The position numbers and the translations under genes are program-made. From Streptomyces noursei (GTDB lineage Bacteria > Actinomycetota > Actinomycetes > Streptomycetales > Streptomycetaceae), in contig NZ_LWBU01000158.1 of assembly GCF_001646665.1 (NCBI RefSeq), forward strand, positions 232,426 to 296,425: 64,000 nt of DNA, given 5' to 3'. This document shows, piece after piece, positions 50,612 through 60,843 of this stretch; position 1 is the stretch's first letter, and each line of letters begins with the position of its first letter. Under the pieces are notes generated by a model. The model saw only the letters and a program-made list of their open reading frames with translations. It did no database searches and had not been told where the DNA came from.

Positions 50612-51997
50612 GTGAAGAGCGCCGTGGAGACCCTGAACCCGACCCGGGTTCGGCTCACTGTCGAGGTGCCCTTCGAGGAGCTCAAGGACAGCCTCGACGC
50701 GGCGTACAAGAAGATCAACCAGCAGGTCACGGTCAAGGGCTTCCGCAAGGGCAAGATCCCGGCTCGTGTCATCGACCAGCGGTTCGGCCGTGGTGCGGTG
50801 CTGGAGGAGGCCGTCAACGACGCCCTCCCGAAGTTCTACACCGAGGCCGTCAACGAGGCCGAGGTCAACCCGCTGGGTCAGCCCGAGGTCGACATCACCG
50901 AGCTGAAGGACGGCGAGCTGCTGGCCTTCACCGCCGAGGTCGACATCCGCCCGACGGTCGAGATCCCGGACTACTCCGGCATCGAGGTCACCGTCGACGC
51001 GGTCGAGGTCACCGACGAGGACGTCGAGAAGTCCGTGCAGCAGCTGCGCGACCGCTTCGCGTCCACCAACCCGGTCGAGCGCGCCGCCGCCGAGGGCGAC
51101 GTCGTGACGATCGACCTCGAGGCCAAGGTCGACGGCGAGGTCCTCCCCGACGGCGTCGCCGACGGCGTGCAGTACACCATCGGCTCCGGTGAGCTGCTCG
51201 ACGGCATCGACGAGGCCGTCACCGGCCTGGAGGCCGGCGGCGAGGCCACCTTCACCTCCGAGCTGAAGGGCGGCTCCGCCGAGGGCAAGGAGGCCGAGGT
51301 CACCGTCAAGGTCACCCAGGTCGCCGCCCGTGAGCTCCCCGAGCTCGACGACGACTTCGCCCAGATGGCGTCCGAGTTCGACACCCTCGAGGAGCTGCGC
51401 GCGGACAGCCGCAAGCGCCTCGAGAACATGAAGCAGTACGACCAGGCCACCCAGGCCCAGGAGCGCGTCCTGGACGAGCTGCTGAAGCTGGCCGAGGTGC
51501 CGATCCCCGAGAAGCTCCTCGAGGACGAGGTCAACACCCGCAAGCACAACCTCGAGCACCACCAGCTCGGCCAGATGGGCCTGACCCTCGAGAAGTACCT
51601 GGAGCTCCAGGGCAAGACCGTCGAGGAGTTCGAGACCGAGACCCGCGAGCAGGCGGTCAAGGGCATCAAGACCCAGTTCATCCTGGACGAGCTGGTCAAC
51701 CAGGAGAAGCTCAACGTCAACCAGGAGGAGCTCACCGAGCACCTCATGCGGCGTGCGGCCTCCTCCGGCATGAGCCCCGACCAGTTCGCCAAGGCCGTCG
51801 TCGAGGGCGGCCAGGTGCCGATGCTCGTCGGCGAGGTCGCCCGCGGCAAGGCCCTCGCGGTCGTCGTCGAGGCCGCCAAGGTCGTCGACACCAACGGTGA
51901 GCCGGTCGAGCTCGACGACGAGGACGAGACCGCCGAGACGGTCGAGGCCTCCGCCGACGAGACCGAGGACGAGGCCGAGGGCAAGACCGAGGCCTGA
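50612..51997 (+). CDS. tig: Trigger factor
   Basis: Ribosome-associated chaperone and peptidyl-prolyl isomerase that binds nascent chains, 461 residues. The N-terminal ribosome-binding domain has [17 protein letters not shown] (about residues 44-60), corresponding to the GFRxGxxP signature. The FKBP-type PPIase domain starts around residue 150 ([20 protein letters not shown]), and the C-terminal helical arms follow, ending in a 40-residue acidic tail. The GTG at 50612 has AAGGAG 10 nt upstream. It precedes clpP1-clpP2-clpX, the standard order. Confidence 0.97.
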   Translation: MKSAVETLNPTRVRLTVEVPFEELKDSLDAAYKKINQQVTVKGFRKGKIPARVIDQRFGRGAVLEEAVNDALPKFYTEAVNEAEVNPLGQPEVDITELKDGELLAFTAEVDIRPTVEIPDYSGIEVTVDAVEVTDEDVEKSVQQLRDRFASTNPVERAAAEGDVVTIDLEAKVDGEVLPDGVADGVQYTIGSGELLDGIDEAVTGLEAGGEATFTSELKGGSAEGKEAEVTVKVTQVAARELPELDDDFAQMASEFDTLEELRADSRKRLENMKQYDQATQAQERVLDELLKLAEVPIPEKLLEDEVNTRKHNLEHHQLGQMGLTLEKYLELQGKTVEEFETETREQAVKGIKTQFILDELVNQEKLNVNQEELTEHLMRRAASSGMSPDQFAKAVVEGGQVPMLVGEVARGKALAVVVEAAKVVDTNGEPVELDDEDETAETVEASADETEDEAEGKTEA

Positions 51998-52022
51998 GCC
52001 ACGGCCCCGGCATGAACGGTCC

Positions 52023-52061
52023 GACGGGCCCGATCCGCACCCGCGTGCGATCGGGCCCGTC
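52023..52061 (+). terminator. Hairpin terminator after tig
   Basis: Perfect 13-bp arms GACGGGCCCGATC and GATCGGGCCCGTC enclose a further 4-bp inner stem, 26 bp past the tig stop. Confidence 0.87.
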
Positions 52062-52100
52062 GCCGTAACGCCCTCGCCCGCCCTCGCCGGCCCAACTACC

Positions 52101-52161
52101 TTGCGCTCCCAGCGAACAGTTCGGGAACCGGGATGGCGCCCGCCGACCAGCGCGTTAGGGT
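52101..52161 (+). promoter_or_regulatory. clpP1 promoter with candidate ClgR box
   Basis: A TAGGGT -10 lies at 52156-52161, 90 bp before clpP1. Upstream, at 52101-52117, TTGCGC-TCCCA-GCGAAC fits the CGC-N5-GCG core of ClgR operators, with 4 of 6 left-arm and all right-arm positions matching GTTCGC/GCGAAC. Its position near -59 relative to the predicted start suits an activator. ClgR control of clpP1 is known in Streptomyces and related actinobacteria; this site is inferred. Confidence 0.5.
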
Positions 52162-52250
52162 CCATGAATACGAGGGCAGGGGAGTACCCGCGCCCCCAGT
52201 ACGCAACACGCTGAGACGGCCGGAGCCGTCAGAGACGAGCAGGTGGATAC

Positions 52251-52868
52251 GTGACGAATCTGATGCCTTACGCCGCGGGTGAGCCGTCCATCGGTGGTGG
52301 CCTCGGCGACCATGTCTACAACCGGCTGCTCGGCGAGCGGATCATCTTCCTCGGCCAGCAGGTCGACGACGAGATCGCGAACAAGATCACCTCGCAGATG
52401 CTGCTCCTTGCCGCCGACCCGGACAAGGACATCTACCTGTACATCAACAGCCCGGGTGGCTCGGTGACGGCCGGCATGGCCATCTACGACACCATGCAGT
52501 ACATCCCGAACGACGTCGTCACCATCGGTATGGGCATGGCGGCCTCCATGGGCCAGTTCCTGCTCACCGGCGGCACCCCCGGCAAGCGCTTCGCGCTGCC
52601 GAACACCGACATCCTGATGCACCAGGGCTCCGCCGGCATCGGTGGTACCGCCTCGGACATCAAGATCCAGGCCGAGTACCTCCTGCGCACCAAGAAGCGC
52701 ATGGCCGAGATCACCGCGCGCCACTCCGGCCAGAGCGTGGAGACGATCATCCGCGACGGTGACCGCGACCGCTGGTTCACCGCGGGGGAGGCCAAGGAGT
52801 ACGGCCTGATCGACGACATCATGTCTGCCGCCGCGGGCGTTCCGGGCGGTGGCGGCACCGGCGCCTGA
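52251..52868 (+). CDS. clpP1: ATP-dependent Clp protease proteolytic subunit ClpP1
   Basis: Serine-protease barrel subunit that degrades substrates unfolded by ClpX or ClpC, 205 residues. Signatures are [20 protein letters not shown], the nucleophile Ser99 in [13 protein letters not shown], and the catalytic His124 in ILMHQGSAG. The first residues [18 protein letters not shown] are those of Streptomyces ClpP1. The GTG at 52251 has AGGTGG four nt upstream; an ATG at codon 5 is an alternative. It heads the clpP1-clpP2 operon; ClpP1 and ClpP2 form a mixed tetradecamer in actinobacteria. Confidence 0.97.
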   Translation: MTNLMPYAAGEPSIGGGLGDHVYNRLLGERIIFLGQQVDDEIANKITSQMLLLAADPDKDIYLYINSPGGSVTAGMAIYDTMQYIPNDVVTIGMGMAASMGQFLLTGGTPGKRFALPNTDILMHQGSAGIGGTASDIKIQAEYLLRTKKRMAEITARHSGQSVETIIRDGDRDRWFTAGEAKEYGLIDDIMSAAAGVPGGGGTGA

Positions 52869-52928
52869 GCCGGCCCGCCCTCCCGCCTCACAGCCCCGCC
52901 GAACGCCACCAGGATGGTGAACACCCAT

Positions 52929-53588
52929 ATGAGCAACTTCTCCGCGAGCGGCCTCTACACCGGCCCGCAGGTGGACAACCGGTACGTCGTCCCGCGCTTC
53001 GTCGAGCGCACCTCGCAGGGCGTGCGCGAGTACGACCCGTACGCGAAGCTCTTCGAGGAGCGCGTGATCTTCCTCGGCGTGCAGATCGACGATGCCTCCG
53101 CCAACGACGTCATGGCCCAGCTGCTGTGCCTGGAGTCGATGGACCCGGACCGGGACATCTCCATCTACATCAACAGCCCCGGTGGCTCCTTCACCGCGCT
53201 GACGGCCATCTACGACACGATGCAGTTCGTGAAGCCGGACATCCAGACGGTCTGCATGGGCCAGGCGGCGTCCGCCGCGGCCGTCCTGCTGGCCGCCGGC
53301 ACCCCCGGCAAGCGGATGGCCCTGCCCAACGCGCGCGTGCTGATCCACCAGCCGTCCGGCGGCACCGGTCGTGAGCAGCTCTCCGACCTGGAGATCGCGG
53401 CCAACGAGATCCTGCGCATGCGCACGCAGCTGGAGGAGATGCTGGCGAAGCACTCCACCCAGCCGATCGAGAAGATCCGCGACGACATCGAGCGCGACAA
53501 GATCCTCACGGCCGAGGACGCCCTGGCGTACGGCCTGGTGGACCAGATCGTCTCCACCCGCAAGAGCACCGCGGCGGCGGCGGCCTGA
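52929..53588 (+). CDS. clpP2: ATP-dependent Clp protease proteolytic subunit ClpP2
   Basis: Second ClpP subunit, 219 residues from the ATG at 52929 ([20 protein letters not shown]), which has GGTG about 9 nt upstream. An ATG at 52914 would add five residues but overlaps its own ribosome binding site. Signatures are [40 protein letters not shown], nucleophile Ser in [16 protein letters not shown], and His in [10 protein letters not shown]. It lies 60 bp downstream of clpP1 and is co-transcribed with it. A stable hairpin separates it from clpX. Confidence 0.96.
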   Translation: MSNFSASGLYTGPQVDNRYVVPRFVERTSQGVREYDPYAKLFEERVIFLGVQIDDASANDVMAQLLCLESMDPDRDISIYINSPGGSFTALTAIYDTMQFVKPDIQTVCMGQAASAAAVLLAAGTPGKRMALPNARVLIHQPSGGTGREQLSDLEIAANEILRMRTQLEEMLAKHSTQPIEKIRDDIERDKILTAEDALAYGLVDQIVSTRKSTAAAAA

Positions 53589-53600
53589 CGGCCCGACCTT

Positions 53601-53630
53601 CCCTTGGCACGGTGTGAACCGTGCCAAGGG
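53601..53630 (+). terminator. GNRA-capped hairpin between clpP2 and clpX
   Basis: A perfect 13-bp stem, CCCTTGGCACGGT with ACCGTGCCAAGGG, capped by the tetraloop GTGA, starts 12 bp after the clpP2 stop. It is followed by GGGGCCCGAAC. It could end or attenuate the clpP1P2 transcript before clpX, which has a TACCGT promoter-like element at about 53657. Confidence 0.85.
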
Positions 53631-53724
53631 GGGCCCGAACACGGGGCCCGGCAAGGTACCGTCGTTTATGAGGCACCAGGAGTCGGCTGAACCAAGCCGC
53701 TCCCAGGCGAAGGGGAAGCACCTC

Positions 53725-55008
53725 GTGGCACGCATCGGTGATGGCGGCGACCTGCTCAAGTGCTCGTTCTGCGGAAAGAGCCAGAAGCAGGTGAAGAAGC
53801 TCATCGCAGGCCCCGGTGTGTACATCTGCGACGAGTGCATCGACCTCTGCAACGAGATCATCGAGGAGGAGCTCGCCGAGACCTCCGAGGTGCGGTGGGA
53901 GGAACTCCCCAAGCCGCGCGAGATCTACGAGTTCCTCGAGGGGTACGTCGTCGGGCAGGAGCCCGCGAAGAAGGCCCTCTCCGTCGCTGTGTACAACCAC
54001 TACAAGCGCGTCCAGGCCGGTGAGAACGGCGGCGCGCAGGGCCGGGACGACGCGATCGAACTCGCCAAGTCCAACATCCTGTTGCTGGGCCCCACGGGTT
54101 CCGGCAAGACGCTCCTGGCCCAGACCCTCGCCCGGATGCTCAACGTCCCGTTCGCCATCGCCGACGCGACGGCGCTCACGGAGGCGGGGTACGTGGGCGA
54201 GGACGTCGAGAACATCCTGCTGAAGCTCATCCAGGCCGCCGACTACGACGTCAAGAAGGCCGAGACGGGCATCATCTACATCGACGAGATCGACAAGGTC
54301 GCCCGTAAGAGCGAAAACCCGTCGATCACCCGTGACGTGTCCGGCGAGGGTGTGCAGCAGGCCCTGCTGAAGATCCTGGAGGGCACCACCGCCTCGGTGC
54401 CCCCGCAGGGCGGCCGCAAGCACCCGCACCAGGAGTTCATCCAGATCGACACGACGAACGTGCTGTTCATCGTGGGCGGTGCCTTCGCCGGCCTGGAGAA
54501 GATCATCGAGTCGCGCGCGGGTGCCAAGGGCATCGGTTTCGGCGCGACGATCCGCTCGAAGCGCGAGATCGAGGCGAGCGACCAGTTCCAGGAGGTCATG
54601 CCGGAGGACCTGGTGAAGTTCGGGATGATCCCGGAGTTCATCGGCCGTCTTCCCGTCATCACCTCGGTCCACAACCTGGACCGCGAGGCCCTGCTGAAGA
54701 TCCTCGTCGAGCCGCGCAACGCGCTGGTCAAGCAGTACCAGCGCCTCTTCGAACTCGACGGCGTCGAGCTGGACTTCGACCGCCCGGCCCTCGAAGCCAT
54801 CGCTGACCAGGCCATCCTCCGCGGCACCGGCGCGCGCGGCCTGCGCGCCATCATGGAGGAGGTCCTGATGTCGGTGATGTACGAGGTCCCCTCCCGCAAG
54901 GACGTGGCCCGCGTGGTCATCACGGAGGACGTGGTCCACAACAACGTCAACCCGACGCTGGTGCCCCGGGTCGTCAAGGACCCCGGCCGCCACGAGAAGT
55001 CCGCCTGA
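53725..55008 (+). CDS. clpX: ATP-dependent Clp protease ATP-binding subunit ClpX
   Basis: AAA+ unfoldase that feeds substrates to ClpP, 427 residues. The N-terminal zinc-binding domain has Cys13, Cys16, Cys35 and Cys38 ([11 protein letters not shown] ... [11 protein letters not shown]). The Walker [16 protein letters not shown] is near residue 120, Walker [16 protein letters not shown] follows, and the GYVGEDVEN pore loop and arginine-finger regions are present. The GTG at 53725 ([11 protein letters not shown]) has AAGGGGAAG upstream and is the standard start; an upstream in-frame ATG at 53669 sits on the promoter. An IGF-type ClpP-contact loop ([12 protein letters not shown]) is seen. Confidence 0.98.
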   Translation: MARIGDGGDLLKCSFCGKSQKQVKKLIAGPGVYICDECIDLCNEIIEEELAETSEVRWEELPKPREIYEFLEGYVVGQEPAKKALSVAVYNHYKRVQAGENGGAQGRDDAIELAKSNILLLGPTGSGKTLLAQTLARMLNVPFAIADATALTEAGYVGEDVENILLKLIQAADYDVKKAETGIIYIDEIDKVARKSENPSITRDVSGEGVQQALLKILEGTTASVPPQGGRKHPHQEFIQIDTTNVLFIVGGAFAGLEKIIESRAGAKGIGFGATIRSKREIEASDQFQEVMPEDLVKFGMIPEFIGRLPVITSVHNLDREALLKILVEPRNALVKQYQRLFELDGVELDFDRPALEAIADQAILRGTGARGLRAIMEEVLMSVMYEVPSRKDVARVVITEDVVHNNVNPTLVPRVVKDPGRHEKSA

Positions 55009-55030
55009 CAGCACCCACCGCGCGCCAGAA

Positions 55031-55066
55031 GGGCGCCCACCCGGTTCCGCGAACCGGTGGGCGCCC
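55031..55066. terminator. Bidirectional hairpin terminator after clpX
   Basis: A 16-bp stem (55031-55047 with 55051-55066, one bulged C) with a 3-nt loop is followed by TTTCC. It serves clpX and the convergent membrane-protein gene, whose stop is at 55088. Confidence 0.87.
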
Positions 55067-55087
55067 TTTCCGCGTCCTGCTGGTGCG

Positions 55088-56038
55088 TCAGGCCTTGACG
55101 CGGACTTCCTTGCGGAGCTTGACGGTCGTGTCAGCGGCCGCCGACGGGTCGCCGCCCTTGCCGGTCAGGGCTCCCGCCATGTCGATCGGCATCACCATGC
55201 CGAGGGTGCTGTGGTCGCCCCAGACGCAGACGGTGAGCGTGACGTCCTTGGGACCCTGGCCCGCCGACGCGCCGGTGGGGCCCTTCATCTGCTGGCACTT
55301 GAGGACGGCGTTCTCCAGCCCGGCCGGCTCGTAGGCCTTCGGGCTGCCGACGAGCTTCGCCTCCGAGTCGGCGTCCTTCTCCGACTCCGTCTTCATGTGC
55401 GCGAAGAAGGCGTCCACCACCTTCTCGGGGTCCTCGATCTCGCCGTAGACGCCGCCGAACTGGAGCATCTTGGACGCGAAGGGGTTGCTCTCGTCGCCGG
55501 ACTGGTAACCCGCCTCCACCTCCTTGGCGTTCTTCACGCCCCACTTCTCGGCCTCCTTGAGGAGGTCCTCGTCGCCGGACGACGAACCGCTGTCGCCCTT
55601 GCCCTTCTTGTACTCGCCGAGCACCGTCTCCGGGGTCACCAGCTTGTGCGGGCCGTCGTTCGCGATGTCGGCGCCGCCGCCCGAGCCGCCGAGGACGAAG
55701 TAGGCGCCCACGCCGATCGCGGCCACCGCCGCCACCGCGCCGAGGATCAGGCCCGTCTTCTTCTTGCCGCCGCCCGCGGCCGGCGGGGGCGGCGGGAACG
55801 CGCCGGGGCCGGCGCCGTACGGGGGCTGCTGCGGGGGCTGGCCGTAGGGGGCCGGCTGGCCGGGCTGCTGGGGGTAGCCGTAACCCTGCTGCGGAACACC
55901 CTGCGGGGGCGGGGCCTGCTGCGGGTAGCCGTAGCCGGGCTGGGGTGCCTGCGGCTGCTGGCCGTAAGGACCCGGCTGACCGTACGGTCCGGGCTGCTGG
56001 GGCTGTCCGCCGTACGGGCCCGGCTGGTTGTAACTCAT
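55088..56038 (-). CDS. Pro/Gln/Gly-rich single-pass membrane protein
   Basis: A 316-residue protein. The first 90 residues are a repetitive cytoplasmic segment of PGPYGQ and GYGYPQQ motifs, followed by [20 protein letters not shown] (one transmembrane helix, about 91-115) and an extracytoplasmic domain of about 200 residues with only two cysteines (LKCQQMKG and [14 protein letters not shown]). The design is common among Streptomyces surface or sensor proteins, where the PQ-rich N-terminus is disordered. Nothing in the sequence gives an enzymatic role. It is convergent with clpX and divergent from valS. Confidence 0.88.
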   Translation of the reverse strand: MSYNQPGPYGGQPQQPGPYGQPGPYGQQPQAPQPGYGYPQQAPPPQGVPQQGYGYPQQPGQPAPYGQPPQQPPYGAGPGAFPPPPPAAGGGKKKTGLILGAVAAVAAIGVGAYFVLGGSGGGADIANDGPHKLVTPETVLGEYKKGKGDSGSSSGDEDLLKEAEKWGVKNAKEVEAGYQSGDESNPFASKMLQFGGVYGEIEDPEKVVDAFFAHMKTESEKDADSEAKLVGSPKAYEPAGLENAVLKCQQMKGPTGASAGQGPKDVTLTVCVWGDHSTLGMVMPIDMAGALTGKGGDPSAAADTTVKLRKEVRVKA

Positions 56039-56163
56039 TAAGGGGTTCCCCCTCCGAATGCTTATGCGTTCCTCACATCCTGGCCGAAACCCTCGTCTTA
56101 CGGCACGGCGGGGGTCACACCGTTACCGAACATTCCCGTTTCAGTACGGGCCTGTGACACCTC

Positions 56164-56176
56164 TAAACTGTGGCCC
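56164..56176 (+). promoter_or_regulatory. valS -10 element, leaderless start
   Basis: TAAACT at 56164-56169 ends 7 nt before the valS GTG, so transcription would begin at the initiation codon. No ribosome binding site is present. Confidence 0.65.
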
Positions 56177-58798
56177 GTGACCGAGAACACTCAGCAGCAG
56201 CCAGCATCCGTCCCCGAACTGCCGACCCAGTACGCGCCGGCCGAGGTAGAGGGGAAGCTGTACGAGCGCTGGGTAGAGCGCGGTTACTTCACGGCCGACG
56301 CGAAGAGCGAGAAGCCCCCGTACACCATCGTCATCCCGCCGCCGAACGTCACCGGCAGCCTCCACCTGGGCCACGCCTTCCAGCACACGCTGATGGACGC
56401 CCTCACCCGCCGCAAGCGGATGCAGGGCTTCGAGTCGCTGTGGCTGCCCGGCATGGACCACGCCGGCATCGCCACCCAGAACAAGGTCGAGCAGCAGCTC
56501 GCCGAGGAGGGCAAGTCCCGCCACGACCTGGGGCGTGAGGAGTTCGTCGAGCGCGTCTGGCGGTGGAAGGAGGAGTACGGCGGCAAGATCCTCGGCCAGA
56601 TGCGCCGCCTCGGCGACGGCGTCGACTGGTCGCGCGAGCGGTTCACCATGGACGAGGGCCTGTCCAAGGCCGTCCAGACCATCTTCAAGCGGCTCTACGA
56701 CGACGAGCTGATCTACCGCGCCGAGCGCATCATCAACTGGTGCCCGCGCTGCCTGACCGCCATCTCCGACATCGAGGTGGAGTACCAGGAGGACGACGGC
56801 GAGCTCGTCTCCATCCGGTACGGCGAGGGCGACGAGTCGCTGGTCGTCGCGACCACCCGCGCCGAGACGATGCTCGGTGACACCGCGGTCGCCGTCCACC
56901 CGGACGACGAGCGGTACAAGCACCTCGTCGGCAAGCGCATCAAGCTGCCGCTGACCGACCGCACCATCCCGGTCGTCGCCGACACGCACGTCGACCCCGA
57001 GTTCGGCACCGGCGCCGTCAAGGTGACCCCGGCGCACGACCCGAACGACTTCGCCATCGGCCAGCGCCACGGCCTGGAGTCCATGACGATCATGGACGAG
57101 CGCGGTGTCCTCACCGTCCACGGCCCCTTCCAGGGCCTGGACCGGTTCGAGGCGCGCAGCGCCGTCGTCGGCGCGCTGCGCTCGCAGGGCCGGATCGTCG
57201 CCGAGAAGCGGCCGTACGTCCACTCCGTCGGCCACTGCTCGCGCTGCAAGACCACCATCGAGCCGCGCTTGTCGATGCAGTGGTGGGTCAAGGTCGGCCC
57301 GCTGGCGAAGGCCGCCGGCGACGCCGTCCGCGACGGCCGCGTGAGCATCCACCCGGAGGACATGTCGAAGCGGTACTTCGACTGGGTCGACAACATGCAC
57401 GACTGGTGCATCTCGCGCCAGCTGTGGTGGGGCCACCGCATCCCCGTCTGGTACGGCCCGGACGGCGAGGTCGTCTGCGTCGGACCGGACGACGAGGCGC
57501 CCACCGGCGAGGGCTGGACCCAGGACACCGACGTCCTGGACACCTGGTTCTCGTCCGGCCTGTGGCCGTTCTCCACGCTCGGCTGGCCGGAGCGGACGCC
57601 GGACCTGGAGAAGTTCTACTCCACCGACGTCCTCCTCACCGGCCACGACATCATCTTCTTCTGGGTCGCCCGGATGATGATGTTCGGCCTGTACGCGATG
57701 GACGGCGAGGTCCCGTTCAAGACCATCGCGCTGACCGGTCTCGTCCGTGACGAGCGCGGCAAGAAGATGTCGAAGTCCTTCGGCAACGTCGTCGACCCGC
57801 TGGACTGGATGGACGCGTACGGCTCCGACGCCGTCCGCTTCACCCTCGCCCGCGGCGCCAACCCCGGCACCGACGTCCCGATCGGCGAGGACTGGGTCCA
57901 GGCCTCCCGGAACTTCGCCAACAAGATCTGGAACGCCACCCGCTTCGCGCTGATGAACGGCGCCACGGTTCAGGGCCCGCTGCCCGAGCCGTCCGTGATG
58001 TCCGCCACCGACCGGTGGATCCTGTCGCGGCTGAACGCCACGGTCGCCGAGGTCGACGCGTTCTACGAGGACTTCCAGTTCGCCAAGCTCTCCGACGCGC
58101 TGTACCACTTCGCGTGGGACGAGGTCTTCGACTGGTACGTCGAGCTGTCGAAGACCACCTTCTTCGGCGGCGGCGAGCCGGCCCGGGTTTCGGCCCGCGT
58201 CCTCGGCGAGGTCCTGGACGTGACGCTGCGGCTGCTGCACCCGGTGGTCCCGTTCGTCACCGAGACGCTGTGGACCTCCCTCACCGGCGGCGAGTCCCTG
58301 GTCGTCGCCGACTGGCCCGCCGACTCGGGCTTCCGCGACGAGGCCGCCGAGCGCGAGATCGAGCTCGTCCAGCGGGTCGTCACCGAGGTCCGCCGCTTCC
58401 GCTCCGACCAGGGCCTCCAGCCCGGTCAGAAGGTCCCGGCCCGCCTGGACCTGGACGGCACGGCGCTGGCGCCGCACGAGGCCGCCATCCGCCAGCTGCT
58501 GCGGCTCCAGCCGGAGGGCGAGGGCTTCCACGCCACCGCCTCCCTGCCGGTCGCCGGCGCCACCGTCGCGCTCGACCTGTCGGGCACCATCGACGTGGCG
58601 GCGGAGCGCAAGCGCCTCGCCAAGGACCTGGCGGCGGCGGAGAAGGAGAAGGCCCAGGCGACGGCCAAGCTCGGCAACGAGGCCTTCCTCGCCAAGGCGC
58701 CCGACAACGTCGTGGACAAGATCCGCACGCGTCTGGCCAAGGCCGACGAGGACATCGCCCGCATCGAGAACCAGCTGGCGAACCTCCCCGAGGCGTGA
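56177..58798 (+). CDS. valS: Valyl-tRNA synthetase
   Basis: Class I synthetase charging tRNA-Val, 873 residues. The HIGH motif is HLGH at 63-66 ([15 protein letters not shown]) and KMSKS is at 530-534. The editing domain (CP1) carries [19 protein letters not shown] and [16 protein letters not shown]. The anticodon-binding domain and a C-terminal coiled coil ([20 protein letters not shown]) complete it. The start GTG is at the predicted transcription start. A terminator hairpin follows it, so folC is a separate unit although only 93 bp away. Confidence 0.98.
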   Translation: MTENTQQQPASVPELPTQYAPAEVEGKLYERWVERGYFTADAKSEKPPYTIVIPPPNVTGSLHLGHAFQHTLMDALTRRKRMQGFESLWLPGMDHAGIATQNKVEQQLAEEGKSRHDLGREEFVERVWRWKEEYGGKILGQMRRLGDGVDWSRERFTMDEGLSKAVQTIFKRLYDDELIYRAERIINWCPRCLTAISDIEVEYQEDDGELVSIRYGEGDESLVVATTRAETMLGDTAVAVHPDDERYKHLVGKRIKLPLTDRTIPVVADTHVDPEFGTGAVKVTPAHDPNDFAIGQRHGLESMTIMDERGVLTVHGPFQGLDRFEARSAVVGALRSQGRIVAEKRPYVHSVGHCSRCKTTIEPRLSMQWWVKVGPLAKAAGDAVRDGRVSIHPEDMSKRYFDWVDNMHDWCISRQLWWGHRIPVWYGPDGEVVCVGPDDEAPTGEGWTQDTDVLDTWFSSGLWPFSTLGWPERTPDLEKFYSTDVLLTGHDIIFFWVARMMMFGLYAMDGEVPFKTIALTGLVRDERGKKMSKSFGNVVDPLDWMDAYGSDAVRFTLARGANPGTDVPIGEDWVQASRNFANKIWNATRFALMNGATVQGPLPEPSVMSATDRWILSRLNATVAEVDAFYEDFQFAKLSDALYHFAWDEVFDWYVELSKTTFFGGGEPARVSARVLGEVLDVTLRLLHPVVPFVTETLWTSLTGGESLVVADWPADSGFRDEAAEREIELVQRVVTEVRRFRSDQGLQPGQKVPARLDLDGTALAPHEAAIRQLLRLQPEGEGFHATASLPVAGATVALDLSGTIDVAAERKRLAKDLAAAEKEKAQATAKLGNEAFLAKAPDNVVDKIRTRLAKADEDIARIENQLANLPEA

Positions 58799-58805
58799 CC
58801 CGGAC

Positions 58806-58841
58806 GGCGGGGGCGCGGGGCATGTGCCCCGCACCCCCGCC
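58806..58841 (+). terminator. Hairpin terminator after valS
   Basis: A 17-bp stem with one C/A mismatch (58806-58822 with 58825-58841) and a minimal loop begins 8 bp past the valS stop. Confidence 0.8.
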
Positions 58842-58879
58842 GTACCGGCACCGGTCCCGGCGCTGTCGGTGGGGCTCCG

Positions 58880-58891
58880 TAGACTGGCCCT
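58880..58891 (+). promoter_or_regulatory. folC -10 element, leaderless start
   Basis: TAGACT at 58880-58885 ends 6 nt before the folC GTG and no ribosome binding site is visible. Confidence 0.65.
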
Positions 58892-60400
58892 GTGAGTGAG
58901 CAGCCCTCGTCCAGCGACAGCGACGACTTCGACGAGATCGTGGACGTCGAGACCAACAGAGACCCCGACCTGGCGGTGATCGAGGCCGGCAGCCGTACGC
59001 TGCGCGCCCAGGCCGGCCCGCCCGCGGCCGCCGAGGCGGTGCCCGGGCGCCCCGCCGACCCCGAGGTGGACCAGGCGCTCCGCACGGTCGAGCAGGAGCT
59101 GGCCACCCGCTGGGGCGAGACCAAGCTGGAGCCGTCGGTGACGCGCATCGCGGCGCTGATGGACGTGCTGGGCGAGCCGCAGCGCGCGTACCCCTCGATC
59201 CACATCACCGGGACCAACGGCAAGACGTCCACCGCCCGGATGATCGAGGCGCTGCTCGGCGCGTTCGACCTGCGCACCGGGCGGTACACCTCGCCGCACG
59301 TGCAGTCGATCACCGAGCGGATCAGCCTGGACGGCGCGCCGATCGCCCACGAGCGGTTCATCGAGACGTACCAGGACATCAAGCCGTACGTCGAGATGGT
59401 CGACTCGTCCCAGGAATACCGGCTCTCCTTCTTCGAGGTCCTCACCGGTATGGCGTACGCCGCGTTCGCGGACGCGCCGGTGGACGTGGCGGTGGTCGAG
59501 GTCGGCATGGGCGGCAGCTGGGACGCCACGAACGTGATCGACGGGGACGTCGCCGTCGTCACCCCCATCGACCTGGACCACACGGACCGGCTGGGCTCGA
59601 CGCACGCCGAGATCGCCGGCGAGAAGTCCGGGATCATCAAGCAGGGCGCCACCGTCGTCCTGGCGCAGCAGCCGGTGGACGCGGCGCAGGTGATGCTGAA
59701 GAAGGCCGTCGAGGTCGACGCGACGGTGGCCCGCGAGGGCATGGAGTTCGGTGTCGTCTCCCGCGAGGTGGCCGTCGGCGGCCAGCTGCTCACCCTGCGC
59801 GGGCTCGGCGGCGAGTACGAGGAGATCTTCCTCCCGCTGTACGGCGCGCACCAGGCGCACAACGCGGCGGTGGCGCTGGCGGCGGTGGAGGCGTTCTTCG
59901 GCGTGGGCGCCCAGGAGGCGCGGACGCTGGACCTGGACCGCATCCGTGCGGCGTTCGCCTCGGTGGCCTCCCCGGGCCGCCTGGAGGTGGTGCGGCGCAG
60001 CCCGACCGTGGTGCTGGACGCCGCGCACAACCCGGCCGGCGCGCGGGCCACGGCGGAGGGCATCAGCGAGGCGTTCGGCTTCTCCCGGCTGGTCGGCGTC
60101 GTCGGCACGAGCGGCGACAAGGACGTGCGGGGCCTGCTGGAGGCGTTCGAGCCGATCTTCGCGGAGGTCGTCGTCACGCAGAACTCCAGCCACCGGGCGA
60201 TGGACGCCGACGAGCTGGCCGCGATCGCCGTCGAGGTGTTCGGCGACGAGCGGGTGGTGGTCGAGCCGCGGCTGGACGACGCGCTGGAGGCGGCGATCAC
60301 CCTGGCGGAGGAGGAGGACGAGTACGCGGGGGCGGGCGTCCTCGTGACGGGTTCGGTGATCACGGTCGGCGAGGCCCGGCTGCTGCTCGGAAAGGGCTGA
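58892..60400 (+). CDS. folC: Folylpolyglutamate synthase/dihydrofolate synthase
   Basis: ATP-dependent addition of glutamate to (dihydro)folates, 502 residues. The Mur-ligase P-loop is ITGTNGKTSTARMIEALL (about residues 109-126). Further motifs are YTSPHVQSITERISLDG, VVEVGMGGSWDATNVIDGDV, AGEKSGIIKQGATVVLAQQ and VVLDAAHNPAGARATAEGI. The N-terminus carries an acidic Ser/Asp-rich stretch (SSSDSDDFDEIVDVETN) and about 60 residues beyond the usual start of the catalytic domain. The following DUF4233-like gene is 8 bp downstream, an arrangement conserved in actinobacteria. Confidence 0.96.
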   Translation: MSEQPSSSDSDDFDEIVDVETNRDPDLAVIEAGSRTLRAQAGPPAAAEAVPGRPADPEVDQALRTVEQELATRWGETKLEPSVTRIAALMDVLGEPQRAYPSIHITGTNGKTSTARMIEALLGAFDLRTGRYTSPHVQSITERISLDGAPIAHERFIETYQDIKPYVEMVDSSQEYRLSFFEVLTGMAYAAFADAPVDVAVVEVGMGGSWDATNVIDGDVAVVTPIDLDHTDRLGSTHAEIAGEKSGIIKQGATVVLAQQPVDAAQVMLKKAVEVDATVAREGMEFGVVSREVAVGGQLLTLRGLGGEYEEIFLPLYGAHQAHNAAVALAAVEAFFGVGAQEARTLDLDRIRAAFASVASPGRLEVVRRSPTVVLDAAHNPAGARATAEGISEAFGFSRLVGVVGTSGDKDVRGLLEAFEPIFAEVVVTQNSSHRAMDADELAAIAVEVFGDERVVVEPRLDDALEAAITLAEEEDEYAGAGVLVTGSVITVGEARLLLGKG

Positions 60401-60408
60401 GGTTCCTG

Positions 60409-60744
60409 ATGCGTACGCTCTGCGCGTCCACCCTGATCGGCGAGTTCTTCGTGATCGGCTTCGCCGGGCTGGTGGCCATGAAGGACGACAGCCTCTCCAT
60501 GGGCACCGTCTGGACGGTCTGCGGCATCCTGATGGCCCTGAGCGTGCTGCTGTGCGGCATGATCACCCGGCCGGGTGGGACCGCACTCGGATGGGCGCTC
60601 CAGGTGGCGCTGGTCCTGAGCGGCTTCGTCGTGCCGGTGATGTTCTTCCTGGGCGCCGTGTTCGCGGGCCTGTGGTGGGCGTCGGTCCACTTCGGCCGCA
60701 AGATCGACGAGGCCAAGGCCAGGTGGGCGGCCCAGACCCCCTGA
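60409..60744 (+). CDS. DUF4233-like small membrane protein
   Basis: A 111-residue membrane protein with about three to four helices: ASTLIGEFFVIGFAGLVAM, VWTVCGILMALSVLLCGMIT, and ALQVALVLSGFVVPVMFFLG followed by VFAGLWWASVHFGRKIDEA. It lies 8 bp after folC with AGGTTCCTG as a weak ribosome binding site and ends 99 bp before ndk. The folC-DUF4233-ndk order is common in Streptomyces and mycobacteria; function unknown. Confidence 0.92.
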   Translation: MRTLCASTLIGEFFVIGFAGLVAMKDDSLSMGTVWTVCGILMALSVLLCGMITRPGGTALGWALQVALVLSGFVVPVMFFLGAVFAGLWWASVHFGRKIDEAKARWAAQTP

Positions 60745-60843
60745 CCGGGCGGCCGGGGAACGCGGGACCGGGTGCCGTTGCGCCGTACGGCCCCTGTAGC
60801 CTCGGCTCACCGCACATGTATGCCTGCAAGGAGCCGTAAACAC

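Noticed and set aside
56141..60193. A 1350-codon minus-strand frame over valS and folC
   Set aside because: It lies entirely antisense to valS and folC, whose motifs are unmistakable.
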